A stretch of 64,000 nt of DNA, taken from assembly GCF_015160875.1 (NCBI RefSeq), contig NZ_CP063374.1, forward strand, positions 2,170,001 through 2,234,000, in the 5' to 3' direction. The position numbers were made by a program, and so were the translations under genes. Positions 56,377 through 64,000 of the stretch are shown here, in pieces (the first letter of the stretch is position 1; the number at the start of each line of letters is the position of its first letter). The notes beneath the pieces are model-generated. The model had not been told where the DNA came from. It saw only the letters and a program-made list of their open reading frames with translations, and ran no database searches. Source of the DNA: Streptomyces chromofuscus. GTDB lineage: Bacteria; Actinomycetota; Actinomycetes; Streptomycetales; Streptomycetaceae.

Positions 56377-57174
56377 TCACCACTCCAGCGCCCACGGCCG
56401 GCCCGTCCCCGCGAAGTGCCCCACGTTCACGCATTCGGTCGCCCCGATCCGCATCCGGCTGACGAGGGGCTGGTGGACGTGGCCGAAGAGGGAGTAACGG
56501 GGCCGCGTGCGGCGGATCGCGTCGAGCAGCGCCCGGCTGCCCCGCTCGAAGCGCCGCGCCACCGTGTCGTACACCAGCTCCGGCACCTCCGGCGGAATGT
56601 GCGTGCACAGCACGTCCACCTCGCCCACCGCCTCGATCTTCGCCGCGTACTCCTCGTCGCTGATCTCGTACGGCGTGCGCATGGGCGTGCGCAGGCCGCC
56701 GCCCACGAAGCCGAAGACCCAGCCGCCGATCTCCGCCCGCTCGCCGTCCAGCACCGTCGTGCCCGGCCCGGCGTACTCCCGCCACAGGGGCGGCATGTCG
56801 ACATTGCCGTAGGTCGCATACGTCGGTGTCGGGAAGGCCGCGAACAGCTCGGCGTACTGTTTGCGCACCGCCCGCTCGATCACCGCCGCGCGGTCCTCGC
56901 CGACCCCTGCCCACAGCCGCGTGCCCAGCTCACGCGCCTCCTCGAAGCGTCGGGCCGTGCGCAGTTCGACGATGCGGTCGGCGTTCTCGACGCCGAACAG
57001 GTCGGGGAAGATGCCACGCGAGTGGTCGGCGTAGTCGAGGAAGAGGACGAGGTCCCCCAGGCAGACGAGCGCGTCCGCGCCGTCCCCGGCCCGAGCGAGG
57101 TCACGGGCGTTGCCGTGCACGTCGCTGACCACATGGATGCGCGTCCTGCGGTTGGCGGCTGGTGTGGGTGCCAT
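56377..57174 (-). CDS. Metallophosphoesterase (calcineurin-like)
   Basis: A 265-residue dinuclear metal phosphoesterase. Ligand motifs are VVSDVHGN, CLGDLVLF, YGNVDMP (in place of the usual GNHD), LCTHIPPE and FGHVHQPL. The Val for His change in GNHD removes the usual catalytic His and marks a subfamily whose activity should be tested. ATG at 57174 lacks a ribosome site; TACCCT ends eight bases upstream, as for leaderless genes. It diverges from fadD. Confidence 0.85.
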   Translation of the reverse strand: MAPTPAANRRTRIHVVSDVHGNARDLARAGDGADALVCLGDLVLFLDYADHSRGIFPDLFGVENADRIVELRTARRFEEARELGTRLWAGVGEDRAAVIERAVRKQYAELFAAFPTPTYATYGNVDMPPLWREYAGPGTTVLDGERAEIGGWVFGFVGGGLRTPMRTPYEISDEEYAAKIEAVGEVDVLCTHIPPEVPELVYDTVARRFERGSRALLDAIRRTRPRYSLFGHVHQPLVSRMRIGATECVNVGHFAGTGRPWALEW

Positions 57175-57511
57175 GGCGATCAAGGGTAAGCGTGTGCGAC
57201 TGACGTGAACAGTGGCGGCCGGACCTGCGATTACTCGCCAGTCGGGAAAGGCGTCGACTACTGTGCGCACAGGAGCACCAACAGCAACTTCAACGAAGCA
57301 CCATCCGTGTGACGCAGCGAACATCTCGCCGGGCCCCCCTGTCGTAGACGCCATACCGGCGGGTAACGTCCGGGCAGTCCAATCGTGCTCAGGTTTTCAA
57401 CCAGTGGGATCCGTCGGCTCCCGCCGGCCCTGAGCACCCTGCCCGAGCCTTGGACCGGACCGTCGCATCACACAACGTCGTGGCGCCGGCGCCCTATGAG
57501 GAGCAGCAGTC
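57175..57511. promoter_or_regulatory. Divergent region between the phosphoesterase and fadD with two dyads
   Basis: This 337-bp gap contains the perfect 12-bp palindrome CTGTGCGCACAG at 57261-57272. It also holds TACC-N4-GGTA at 57354-57365 (TACCGGCGGGTA), which resembles operators of TetR-type fatty-acid regulators. I see no gene; the ribosome site GAGGAG of fadD is at its end. Confidence 0.45.
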
Positions 57512-59308
57512 TTGCGCGAGTTCAGCCTTCCGGCTTTGTACGAGGTCCCCTCGGACGGCAATCTGACGGACATCGTCCGCAGAAACGCCGCGCAGCATCC
57601 GGACGTCGCCGTGATCGCCCGCAAGGTAGGCGCCACCTGGCAGGACGTGACGGCCGTCGCCTTCCTCGACGAGGTCCGGGCCGCCGCCAAGGGCCTGATC
57701 GCCTCCGGCGTGCAGCCGGGCGACCGGGTCGGCCTGATGTCGCGCACCCGCTACGAGTGGACGCTCCTGGACTTCGCGATCTGGAGCGCGGGCGCGGTCA
57801 CCGTGCCGGTCTACGAGACGAGTTCGCCGGAGCAGGTGCAGTGGATCCTCAGCGACTCGGGCGCCACCGCCTGCGTCGTGGAGACGGCAGGCCACAGGGC
57901 CGCCGTCGAGTCGGTGCGCGACCGGCTGCCCGGGCTGAAGCACGTCTGGCAGATCGAGGGCGGCGGCGTCGACGAACTGGGCCGCCTGGGCCGGGACGTC
58001 AGCGACGCGGCCGTCGAGGAGCGCAGCTCGCTGGCGAAGGCGGACGACCCGGCGACGATCGTCTACACCTCCGGCACCACCGGCCGCCCCAAGGGCTGCG
58101 TGCTCACCCACCGCAGCTTCTTCGCGGAGTGCGGCAACGTCGTGGAGCGCCTGCGCCCGCTGTTCCGCACCGGCGAGTGCAGCGTGCTGCTCTTCCTGCC
58201 GCTCGCCCACGTCTTCGGCCGGCTGGTCCAGGTCGCGCCGATGATGGCGCCGATCAAGCTGGGCTGCGTCCCGGACATCAAGAACCTCACCGACGAACTG
58301 GCCGCCTTCCGGCCGACGTTGATCCTCGGCGTGCCGCGCGTCTTCGAGAAGGTCTACAACTCGGCCCGCGCCAAGGCCCAGGCGGACGGCAAGGGCAGGA
58401 TCTTCGACAGGGCCGCCGACACGGCCATCGCCTACAGCAAGGCCCTGGACACCCCCTCGGGTCCGTCGATGGGCCTGCGGATCAAGCACAAGGTCTTCGA
58501 CAAGCTCGTCTACGGCAAGCTGCGCGCGGTCCTCGGCGGCCGCGGCGAGTACGCCATCAGCGGCGGCGCCCCGCTCGGCGCGCGGCTCGGCCACTTCTTC
58601 CGCGGCATCGGCTTCACGGTCCTGGAGGGCTACGGCCTGACCGAGTCCTGTGCCGCCACCGCCTTCAACCCCTGGGACCGGCAGAAGATCGGCACGGTCG
58701 GCCAGCCGCTGCCGGGCTCGGTGGTGCGGATCGCGGACGACGGCGAGGTGCTGCTGCACGGCGAGCACCTGTTCAAGGAGTACTGGAACAACCCCGGCGC
58801 CACCGAGGACGCCCTCGCCGACGGCTGGTTCCACACCGGCGACATCGGCACCCTGGACGAGGACGGGTACCTGCGCATCACCGGCCGCAAGAAGGAGATC
58901 ATCGTCACCGCGGGCGGCAAGAACGTGGCGCCGGCCGTGATCGAGGATCGCATCCGGGCGCACGCGCTGATCGCGGAGTGCATGGTGGTGGGCGACGCGC
59001 GGCCGTTCGTGGGCGCGCTGATCACCCTCGACGAGGAGTTCCTGGGCCGCTGGGCGGCCGAGCACGGCAAGCCGGCCGGCTCCACGGCCGCGTCCCTGCG
59101 CGACGACCCCGACCTGCTGGCCGCGATCCAGTCCGCCGTCGACGACGGCAACGCGGCGGTGTCCAAGGCGGAGTCGGTCCGCAGGTTCCGCATCCTCGAC
59201 TCGCAGTTCACCGAGGACTCCGGCCACCTCACCCCGTCGCTGAAGCTGAAGCGGAACGTGGTGGCGAAGGACTTCGCGACCGAGATCGAGGCCATTTACC
59301 AGAAGTGA
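57512..59308 (+). CDS. Long-chain fatty acid--CoA ligase (FadD15-like)
   Basis: A 598-residue AMP-forming acyl-CoA synthetase. Motifs are the P-loop YTSGTTGRPKGC, VLEGYGLTESC, the WFHTGDIG Asp, and GRKKEIIVTAGGKNVAP with the hinge Arg/Lys. It activates long-chain acids with ATP and CoA at the membrane. The TTG start is decided by GAGGAG nine bases upstream. It is convergent with a PimB'-like glycosyltransferase gene, the same partnership as fadD15/pimB' in mycobacteria (Rv2187-Rv2188c, from memory), hinting at a link to acylated phosphatidylinositol mannosides. Confidence 0.92.
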   Translation: MREFSLPALYEVPSDGNLTDIVRRNAAQHPDVAVIARKVGATWQDVTAVAFLDEVRAAAKGLIASGVQPGDRVGLMSRTRYEWTLLDFAIWSAGAVTVPVYETSSPEQVQWILSDSGATACVVETAGHRAAVESVRDRLPGLKHVWQIEGGGVDELGRLGRDVSDAAVEERSSLAKADDPATIVYTSGTTGRPKGCVLTHRSFFAECGNVVERLRPLFRTGECSVLLFLPLAHVFGRLVQVAPMMAPIKLGCVPDIKNLTDELAAFRPTLILGVPRVFEKVYNSARAKAQADGKGRIFDRAADTAIAYSKALDTPSGPSMGLRIKHKVFDKLVYGKLRAVLGGRGEYAISGGAPLGARLGHFFRGIGFTVLEGYGLTESCAATAFNPWDRQKIGTVGQPLPGSVVRIADDGEVLLHGEHLFKEYWNNPGATEDALADGWFHTGDIGTLDEDGYLRITGRKKEIIVTAGGKNVAPAVIEDRIRAHALIAECMVVGDARPFVGALITLDEEFLGRWAAEHGKPAGSTAASLRDDPDLLAAIQSAVDDGNAAVSKAESVRRFRILDSQFTEDSGHLTPSLKLKRNVVAKDFATEIEAIYQK

Positions 59309-59391
59309 CCGAGTACCTGACGCCCCGTCAGATCAATGGGAAGCAGCAGGGCGCCTGACGCACCGTCACAGGTCGTCCGGAGCGCCACCCC

Positions 59392-59421
59392 GGCACGGGC
59401 CCGCGACAACGGGCCCGTGCC
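59392..59421. terminator. Shared terminator between fadD and the glycosyltransferase gene
   Basis: A 12-bp perfect stem GGCACGGGCCCG/CGGGCCCGTGCC with loop CGACAA lies between the two convergent stops and ends seven bases before the glycosyltransferase stop. Confidence 0.75.
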
Positions 59422-59427
59422 GTGCAT

Positions 59428-60570
59428 TCACAACAGGGCCTTCAGCCGCTCCGCGAGCAGGTCCCACCGCCACTTCTCCTCGACCCAGGCGCGCCCCCGC
59501 TCCCCCATCCGGCGGCGCAGCTCGGCGTCCCCGAGGAGCGTGACGATCCGGTCGGCGGCGTCCTCCGCGGAACCGCCGCGCACGACCCACCCGGTCTCCC
59601 CGTCGAGCACGGCGTCGGGCGCGCCCCCGGAGTCCCCGGCGACGACCGGCAGTCCGGTCGCCGACGCCTCCAGGTAGACGATGCCGAGCCCCTCGACGTC
59701 GAGCCCGCCGCGCCGGGTGCGGCACGGCATGGCGAACACGTCCCCGGCGCCGTAGTGCGCGGGCAGGTCCGACCAGGGCACGGACCCGGTGAAGACCACG
59801 GAGTCCTCGACCCGGGTCTCCCGCGCGAGCTTGCGCAGCTCCCCCTCGTACGGCCCGCCGCCGACGATCAGCAGCACGGCGTCCGGCTCCTTGGCCAGGA
59901 TGCGCGGCATGGCGAGGATCAGCGTGTCCTGCCCCTTGCGCGGCACCAGCCGGGAGACGCACACCACGACCGGCCGGTCGGTGAGCCCGAGCCGGGCCCG
60001 CACCTTGTCCCCGCCGGATCCGGGGTGGAAGGTCTTCTCGTCGACGCCGGGCGGCAGTTGCGTCATCCGCGCGGCGGCGTCCGGCGTCAATGCCCCCGCG
60101 ATCCGGGAGCGCGTGTACTCGCCGAGGTGGGTAAGGGTGTCGGTGGAGTCGCCGATCCGGCGCAACAGCTGCCGCGCGGCGGGCAGTTGAGCCCAGCCGG
60201 CCTCGTGCCCGTGAGTGGTGGCCACCAGTCGCTCGGCGCCGGCCCGGCGCAGCGCCGGCGCCATCAGCCCGAGCGGCGCCGCCGCGCCGAACCACACCGA
60301 CGTGCACTCGTGGGCGCGCAGCAGCGCGACGGCCTGCCGGGTCGCGGCGGGTGTCGGCAGCAGCATGGTCGTCCGGTCGCGTACGACGGTGAAGGGCTGC
60401 TCGGCGTCGAAGGCGGCGGTGGCCTCCAGGCCCTCGCGGCTCCGCTTCCAGGTGGAGGCGTAGACGACGAGCCGGTCGGGATCCAGCCGGAGCGCCATGT
60501 TGTGCAGAAACGCCTGGATGCCACCGGGTCTGGGCGGGAAGTCGTTCGTCACGATCAGGGTCTTGCGCAT
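59428..60570 (-). CDS. GT4 glycosyltransferase, PimB'-like mannosyltransferase
   Basis: A 380-residue GT-B glycosyltransferase. N-terminal TNDFPPRPGGIQAFLHNMA matches the acceptor-loop pattern of PimB' enzymes; the donor domain has VCVSRLVPRKGQDTLI, GGGPYEGEL and EGLGIVYLEASATGLPVVAGDSGGAPDAV. The mycobacterial enzyme adds the second mannose to phosphatidylinositol monomannoside from GDP-mannose; this function is inferred from resemblance and from the adjacent fadD and GT87 genes. ATG at 60570 is eight bases after TAGGGT and without ribosome site, hence probably leaderless. Confidence 0.88.
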   Translation of the reverse strand: MRKTLIVTNDFPPRPGGIQAFLHNMALRLDPDRLVVYASTWKRSREGLEATAAFDAEQPFTVVRDRTTMLLPTPAATRQAVALLRAHECTSVWFGAAAPLGLMAPALRRAGAERLVATTHGHEAGWAQLPAARQLLRRIGDSTDTLTHLGEYTRSRIAGALTPDAAARMTQLPPGVDEKTFHPGSGGDKVRARLGLTDRPVVVCVSRLVPRKGQDTLILAMPRILAKEPDAVLLIVGGGPYEGELRKLARETRVEDSVVFTGSVPWSDLPAHYGAGDVFAMPCRTRRGGLDVEGLGIVYLEASATGLPVVAGDSGGAPDAVLDGETGWVVRGGSAEDAADRIVTLLGDAELRRRMGERGRAWVEEKWRWDLLAERLKALL

Positions 60571-60694
60571 CAGCGCCGACCCTACCGAACGTACACTCAC
60601 GGCTCGGCACGGCCGCGCTGCATCGCTCCCGCGCAGGCGGCCGGGGGATCATGGCCCCCTCACCACGAGAGGCAGCGGACGAACAGGGGCGCAG

Positions 60695-62053
60695 GTGCAC
60701 AGGACGGACGGAACGCGATCCCTGGCCGGACTTCTCGCGCTGTGGGGCGCGACCCGGCTGGTGCTGCTGCTGGCCGTCTTCAAGGTGTACGTCTTCCCCG
60801 GCCCGGACGTCACCAGCGACGTCCTCGTGATCTACCAGGGCTGGTACGAGGTGCTGCGCACCGGGACGTTCCCGCTGGACGACGTCACCTGGCAGTACCC
60901 GCCCGCGGCGGCCCTGCCGATCCTCTCCCCGGCGCTGCTGTCCTTCCTCGACTACGCGCACGCCTTCTTCGTCCTCGCCCTCGTCGCCGACCTGGCCGTG
61001 CTGGCGCTGCTGCTCGGGACGGGCACGCGCCCCGGCCGGACGGTGCGCGGCGCCCGGGTGTGGGTGGCGGGCGTGCCGCTGCTGGGGCCGACGGTGTACG
61101 CGCGCTACGACGTGATGGTCACGGCCGTCGCGGTGGCCGCGCTCATCGCGGGCACCCGCCGTCCCCGGCTCATGGGAGCGCTCGCGGGCTTCGGGGCGCT
61201 GCTGAAGGTGTGGCCGGCGCTGCTGCTGATCGGTGCCGTGCGGCGCCGGGCGTGGGCCGCGGCGGCGGTGACGGCGGGGGTGCTGACGACGCTGTTCGCG
61301 CTGGCCATGCCGGGCGCCTTCGCGTTCCTGACCTTCCAGCGGGACCGGGGCACCGAGGTGGAGTCGCTGGGCGCGCTGGTCTTCCACGTGGCCCGGCACT
61401 TCGGCTGGGACGGGCAGGTGCTGCTGAACTACGGCTCGGTGGAGTTCCTGGGCCCGTACGTCGACGCGGTGAGCACCGGCGCCCTGGCGCTGACCGGGAT
61501 CGCCTTCGGCTGGCTGTTGCTGTGGCGGATGACGGCGACGCGGTTCCTGCCGCACACGCTCGCGGACGCCGCCTTCGTGGCGGTGCTGATGTTCACGACC
61601 ACCAGCCGGGTGATCAGCCCGCAGTACATGGTGTGGCTGGTCGGGCTCGCGGCGGTCTGCCTCTGCTTCCGGCGCACCGGCATGCGGGTGCCGGCCGCCC
61701 TGGTCCTGTCGGCGTCCTGCGTGACCATGCTGGAGTTCCCGCTGTGGTTCTCCCACGTCGTCGCGAGCGACCCGCTCGGCGTCACCCTGCTGTTCGTGCG
61801 CAACGGGCTGCTGGTGCTGGCCACCCTGGTCGCGGCCCGTCGCCTGTGGCGGACGACGGTGGCCCGGCCGCGGCCCGGCACGCCGCGCGGGTCCGCCGGC
61901 GAACGGGAGGGGGCGAGCCACGCGGACGCGGACCCGCAGGGCCTTCCCGACGCGGCGGACCCTCCGGGCCTTCCCGACGCGGACCCGCGGGGCGGGCCCC
62001 TCAGCGGGGCCCGCCGCGGGCTCACGTCCCGGGCTTCCCGAGGGGCTGGGTGA
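60695..62053 (+). CDS. GT87-family polyprenyl-phosphomannose mannosyltransferase-like membrane protein
   Basis: A 452-residue polytopic protein with about ten helices, the GT-C layout of actinobacterial GT87 enzymes (PimE-like). The acidic residue pair region near the first loop (FPGPDVTSDVLVIYQGWYEVL) and WQYPPAAALPIL are typical. It should use a lipid-linked sugar on the outer face. GTG at 60695 follows AGGGG. The C-terminal about 50 residues are a hydrophilic tail with a repeated PxGLPDA motif. The 3' end overlaps the convergent VOC gene by 32 bp. Confidence 0.85.
   Translation: MHRTDGTRSLAGLLALWGATRLVLLLAVFKVYVFPGPDVTSDVLVIYQGWYEVLRTGTFPLDDVTWQYPPAAALPILSPALLSFLDYAHAFFVLALVADLAVLALLLGTGTRPGRTVRGARVWVAGVPLLGPTVYARYDVMVTAVAVAALIAGTRRPRLMGALAGFGALLKVWPALLLIGAVRRRAWAAAAVTAGVLTTLFALAMPGAFAFLTFQRDRGTEVESLGALVFHVARHFGWDGQVLLNYGSVEFLGPYVDAVSTGALALTGIAFGWLLLWRMTATRFLPHTLADAAFVAVLMFTTTSRVISPQYMVWLVGLAAVCLCFRRTGMRVPAALVLSASCVTMLEFPLWFSHVVASDPLGVTLLFVRNGLLVLATLVAARRLWRTTVARPRPGTPRGSAGEREGASHADADPQGLPDAADPPGLPDADPRGGPLSGARRGLTSRASRGAG
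61930..61990 (+). repeat. Direct repeat in the GT87 C-terminal tail
   Basis: GGGCCTTCCCGACGCGG is repeated about 33 bp apart, giving the peptide repeats GLPDAADPP and GLPDADPRG. It probably arose by duplication and may vary between strains. Confidence 0.55.
61991..62015 (-). terminator. Hairpin downstream of the VOC gene
   Basis: A 10-bp perfect stem GGCGGGCCCC/GGGGCCCGCC with a 5-base loop lies seven bases beyond the VOC stop, inside the 3' coding end of the GT87 gene. Confidence 0.55.
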
Positions 62054-62447
62054 AGCGCAGCAGGTTGCCGGCGGGATCACGGAACGCGCAGTCGCGGACG
62101 CCGTAGGGCTGGTCCATCGGCTCCTGGAGCGGCTCGCCGCCCGCGGCGGTGATGCGCTCGAAGGTGGCGTCGCAGTCGTCCGTCGCGAAGATGACACCGC
62201 GCAGCAGGCCCTTGGCCATCAGTTCCGCCATGGTCCGCTGGTCGGCCGGTGAGGCGTTCGGGTCGGCGAGGGGCGGTTCCAGCACGATGTTCACGTCCGG
62301 TTGCGTGGGCGACCCGACGGTCACCCAGCGCATCCCCTCGAAACCGACGTCGGCGCGCACTTCGAGGCCGAGCACATCGCGGTAGAACGCGATGGCCGCG
62401 TCGGGGTCGTCGACGGCGATGAAGCACTGGGAAAGCGTGATGTCCAT
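62022..62447 (-). CDS. VOC family protein (glyoxalase/bleomycin resistance fold)
   Basis: A 141-residue metal-dependent VOC domain protein: ITLSQCFIAVDDPDAAIAFY with the first beta-alpha-beta unit, FEGMRWVTVGSP, and the C-terminal VRDCAFRDPAGNLLRFTQ carrying the metal Glu position. Substrate unknown. It lies nine bases after the AraC-type regulator, so the two form a small operon, a combination common in actinobacteria. Confidence 0.87.
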   Translation of the reverse strand: MDITLSQCFIAVDDPDAAIAFYRDVLGLEVRADVGFEGMRWVTVGSPTQPDVNIVLEPPLADPNASPADQRTMAELMAKGLLRGVIFATDDCDATFERITAAGGEPLQEPMDQPYGVRDCAFRDPAGNLLRFTQPLGKPGT

Positions 62448-62456
62448 GCCGTCACG

Positions 62457-62885
62457 CTACGGCCGGACGCCCCGGCCCGCCGCCCCGTTCCTGAACGGGC
62501 GCGTGTGGATCTTGGCGATGCACGGCGGGATGGCGGCGCCGTCGTCGTGGGCGCGGGCCCGGTAGGCGCTCGGGGTCTCGCCGACGAGCTGGGTGAAACG
62601 CGAGCTGAACGACCCCAGCGACGTACAGCCGACCGCGAAGCAGACCTCGGTCACCGTCAGGTCGCCCCGCCGCAGCAGCGCCTTGGCGCGCTCGATGCGG
62701 CGGGTCATCAGGTAGCCGTAGGGCGTCTCGCCGTAGGCCGCGCGGAAGCTGCGGGAGAAGTGCCCCGGGGACATCAGGGCCTCGCGTGCCAGCGCCGGGA
62801 CGTCGAGCGGCTCGGCGTAGTCGCGGTCCATCCGGTCGCGGGCCCGCCGCAGCCGCACGAGGTCGTCGAGGTCCTGCCGCTTCAC
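62457..62885 (-). CDS. AraC family transcriptional regulator (DNA-binding domain only)
   Basis: A 142-residue regulator made essentially of the two AraC helix-turn-helix units: LDVPALAREALMSPGHFSRSFR and LTVTEVCFAVGCTSLGSFSSRF, with GETPYGYLMTRRIERAKALL between them. No ligand-binding domain is present; the last about 25 residues are a short tail. GTG at 62885 gives MKRQDLDDLVRLRRARD. It probably controls the VOC gene that follows it. Confidence 0.87.
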   Translation of the reverse strand: MKRQDLDDLVRLRRARDRMDRDYAEPLDVPALAREALMSPGHFSRSFRAAYGETPYGYLMTRRIERAKALLRRGDLTVTEVCFAVGCTSLGSFSSRFTQLVGETPSAYRARAHDDGAAIPPCIAKIHTRPFRNGAAGRGVRP

Positions 62886-62901
62886 CCGACGAGTGTCGCA
62901 C

Positions 62902-62930
62902 GGCGGCCCGGCCCGTCGGGCCGGGCCGCC
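62902..62930 (-). terminator. Terminator of the UvrA-like gene
   Basis: A 13-bp perfect stem GGCGGCCCGGCCC/GGGCCGGGCCGCC with a 3-base loop lies eleven bases past the UvrA-like stop. Confidence 0.8.
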
Positions 62931-62941
62931 GCGACGGGCGG

Positions 62942-64000
<1,059 letters not shown>

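Noticed and set aside
59366..62197. A 943-codon minus-strand frame covering the GT87 gene and part of the glycosyltransferase gene
   Set aside because: Highly basic shadow translation that conflicts with two genes having clear motifs.

Overview
The window is chromosomal DNA of a Streptomyces species or a very close relative. The evidence is the very high G+C content with third-position bias, frequent GTG and TTG starts, and the gene content: a dcw cluster lacking murC, murE of the meso/LL-DAP type, glkA next to a DUF5304 gene, a MacS-type sensor kinase with its regulator, and a Trp-codon leader before a fused trpEG-type gene. From memory, the gene order matches the S. coelicolor region that runs from ftsZ past glkA. 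It also retains blocks of the Mycobacterium tuberculosis Rv2149c-Rv2188c neighbourhood. I see no tRNA, rRNA, CRISPR array, insertion sequence, prophage or attachment site.

Layout. 1-15 kb: the division and cell-wall cluster on the minus strand, in transcription order rsmH, ftsL, ftsI, murE, murF, mraY, murD, ftsW, murG, ftsQ, ftsZ, pgeF, mostly with 4-base coupling overlaps. 15-23.5 kb: a beta-carbonic anhydrase; a coupled MoxR/DUF58/transglutaminase operon; then DUF3040, methyltransferase and HEPN-domain genes on the minus strand. 23.6-30.9 kb: an ABC ATPase with a YhgE/Pip membrane protein and a TetR regulator behind a clear operator dyad; a decayed DUF4126 gene in a C-rich, quadruplex-prone stretch; a phytoene-desaturase-like flavoprotein; and a membrane protein with a Tyr/Gln/Gly-rich tail. 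30.9-40.3 kb: metF, thiE, an Rv2175c-type DNA-binding protein, a flavin reductase, a TPP riboswitch ahead of thiO-thiS-thiG, a PASTA Ser/Thr kinase and endonuclease IV. 40.3-47.6 kb: a molybdopterin oxidoreductase, bfr and bfd with an iron box, class II DAHP synthase divergent from a trp leader/attenuator and trpE(G), a D-2-hydroxyacid dehydrogenase and phosphofructokinase. 47.7-57.2 kb: macRS, an acyltransferase, an esterase, glkA with its DUF5304 neighbour, an ArsA-like ATPase, a SRPBCC protein and a phosphoesterase. 57.5-64 kb: fadD, a PimB'-like glycosyltransferase, a GT87 mannosyltransferase, an AraC/VOC pair and the 3' part of a UvrA-like ATPase.

How the genes work together. The first 15 kb builds and places septal peptidoglycan. 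The 42-47 kb block controls entry into aromatic and tryptophan synthesis (DAHP synthase and anthranilate synthase share a short divergent promoter region). The thi genes make the thiazole moiety and couple it to the pyrimidine. pfkA and glkA feed glycolysis and glucose repression. fadD, the acyltransferase and the two glycosyltransferases point to phosphatidylinositol-mannoside and lipid assembly.

Most of the window is conserved core genome. The least explained items are two P-loop proteins with Arg in place of the Walker A Lys, a charged repeat tail on one of them, a prion-like membrane protein, the DUF4126 remnant, and several perfect inverted repeats with no assigned regulator. None of these by itself shows a new system.
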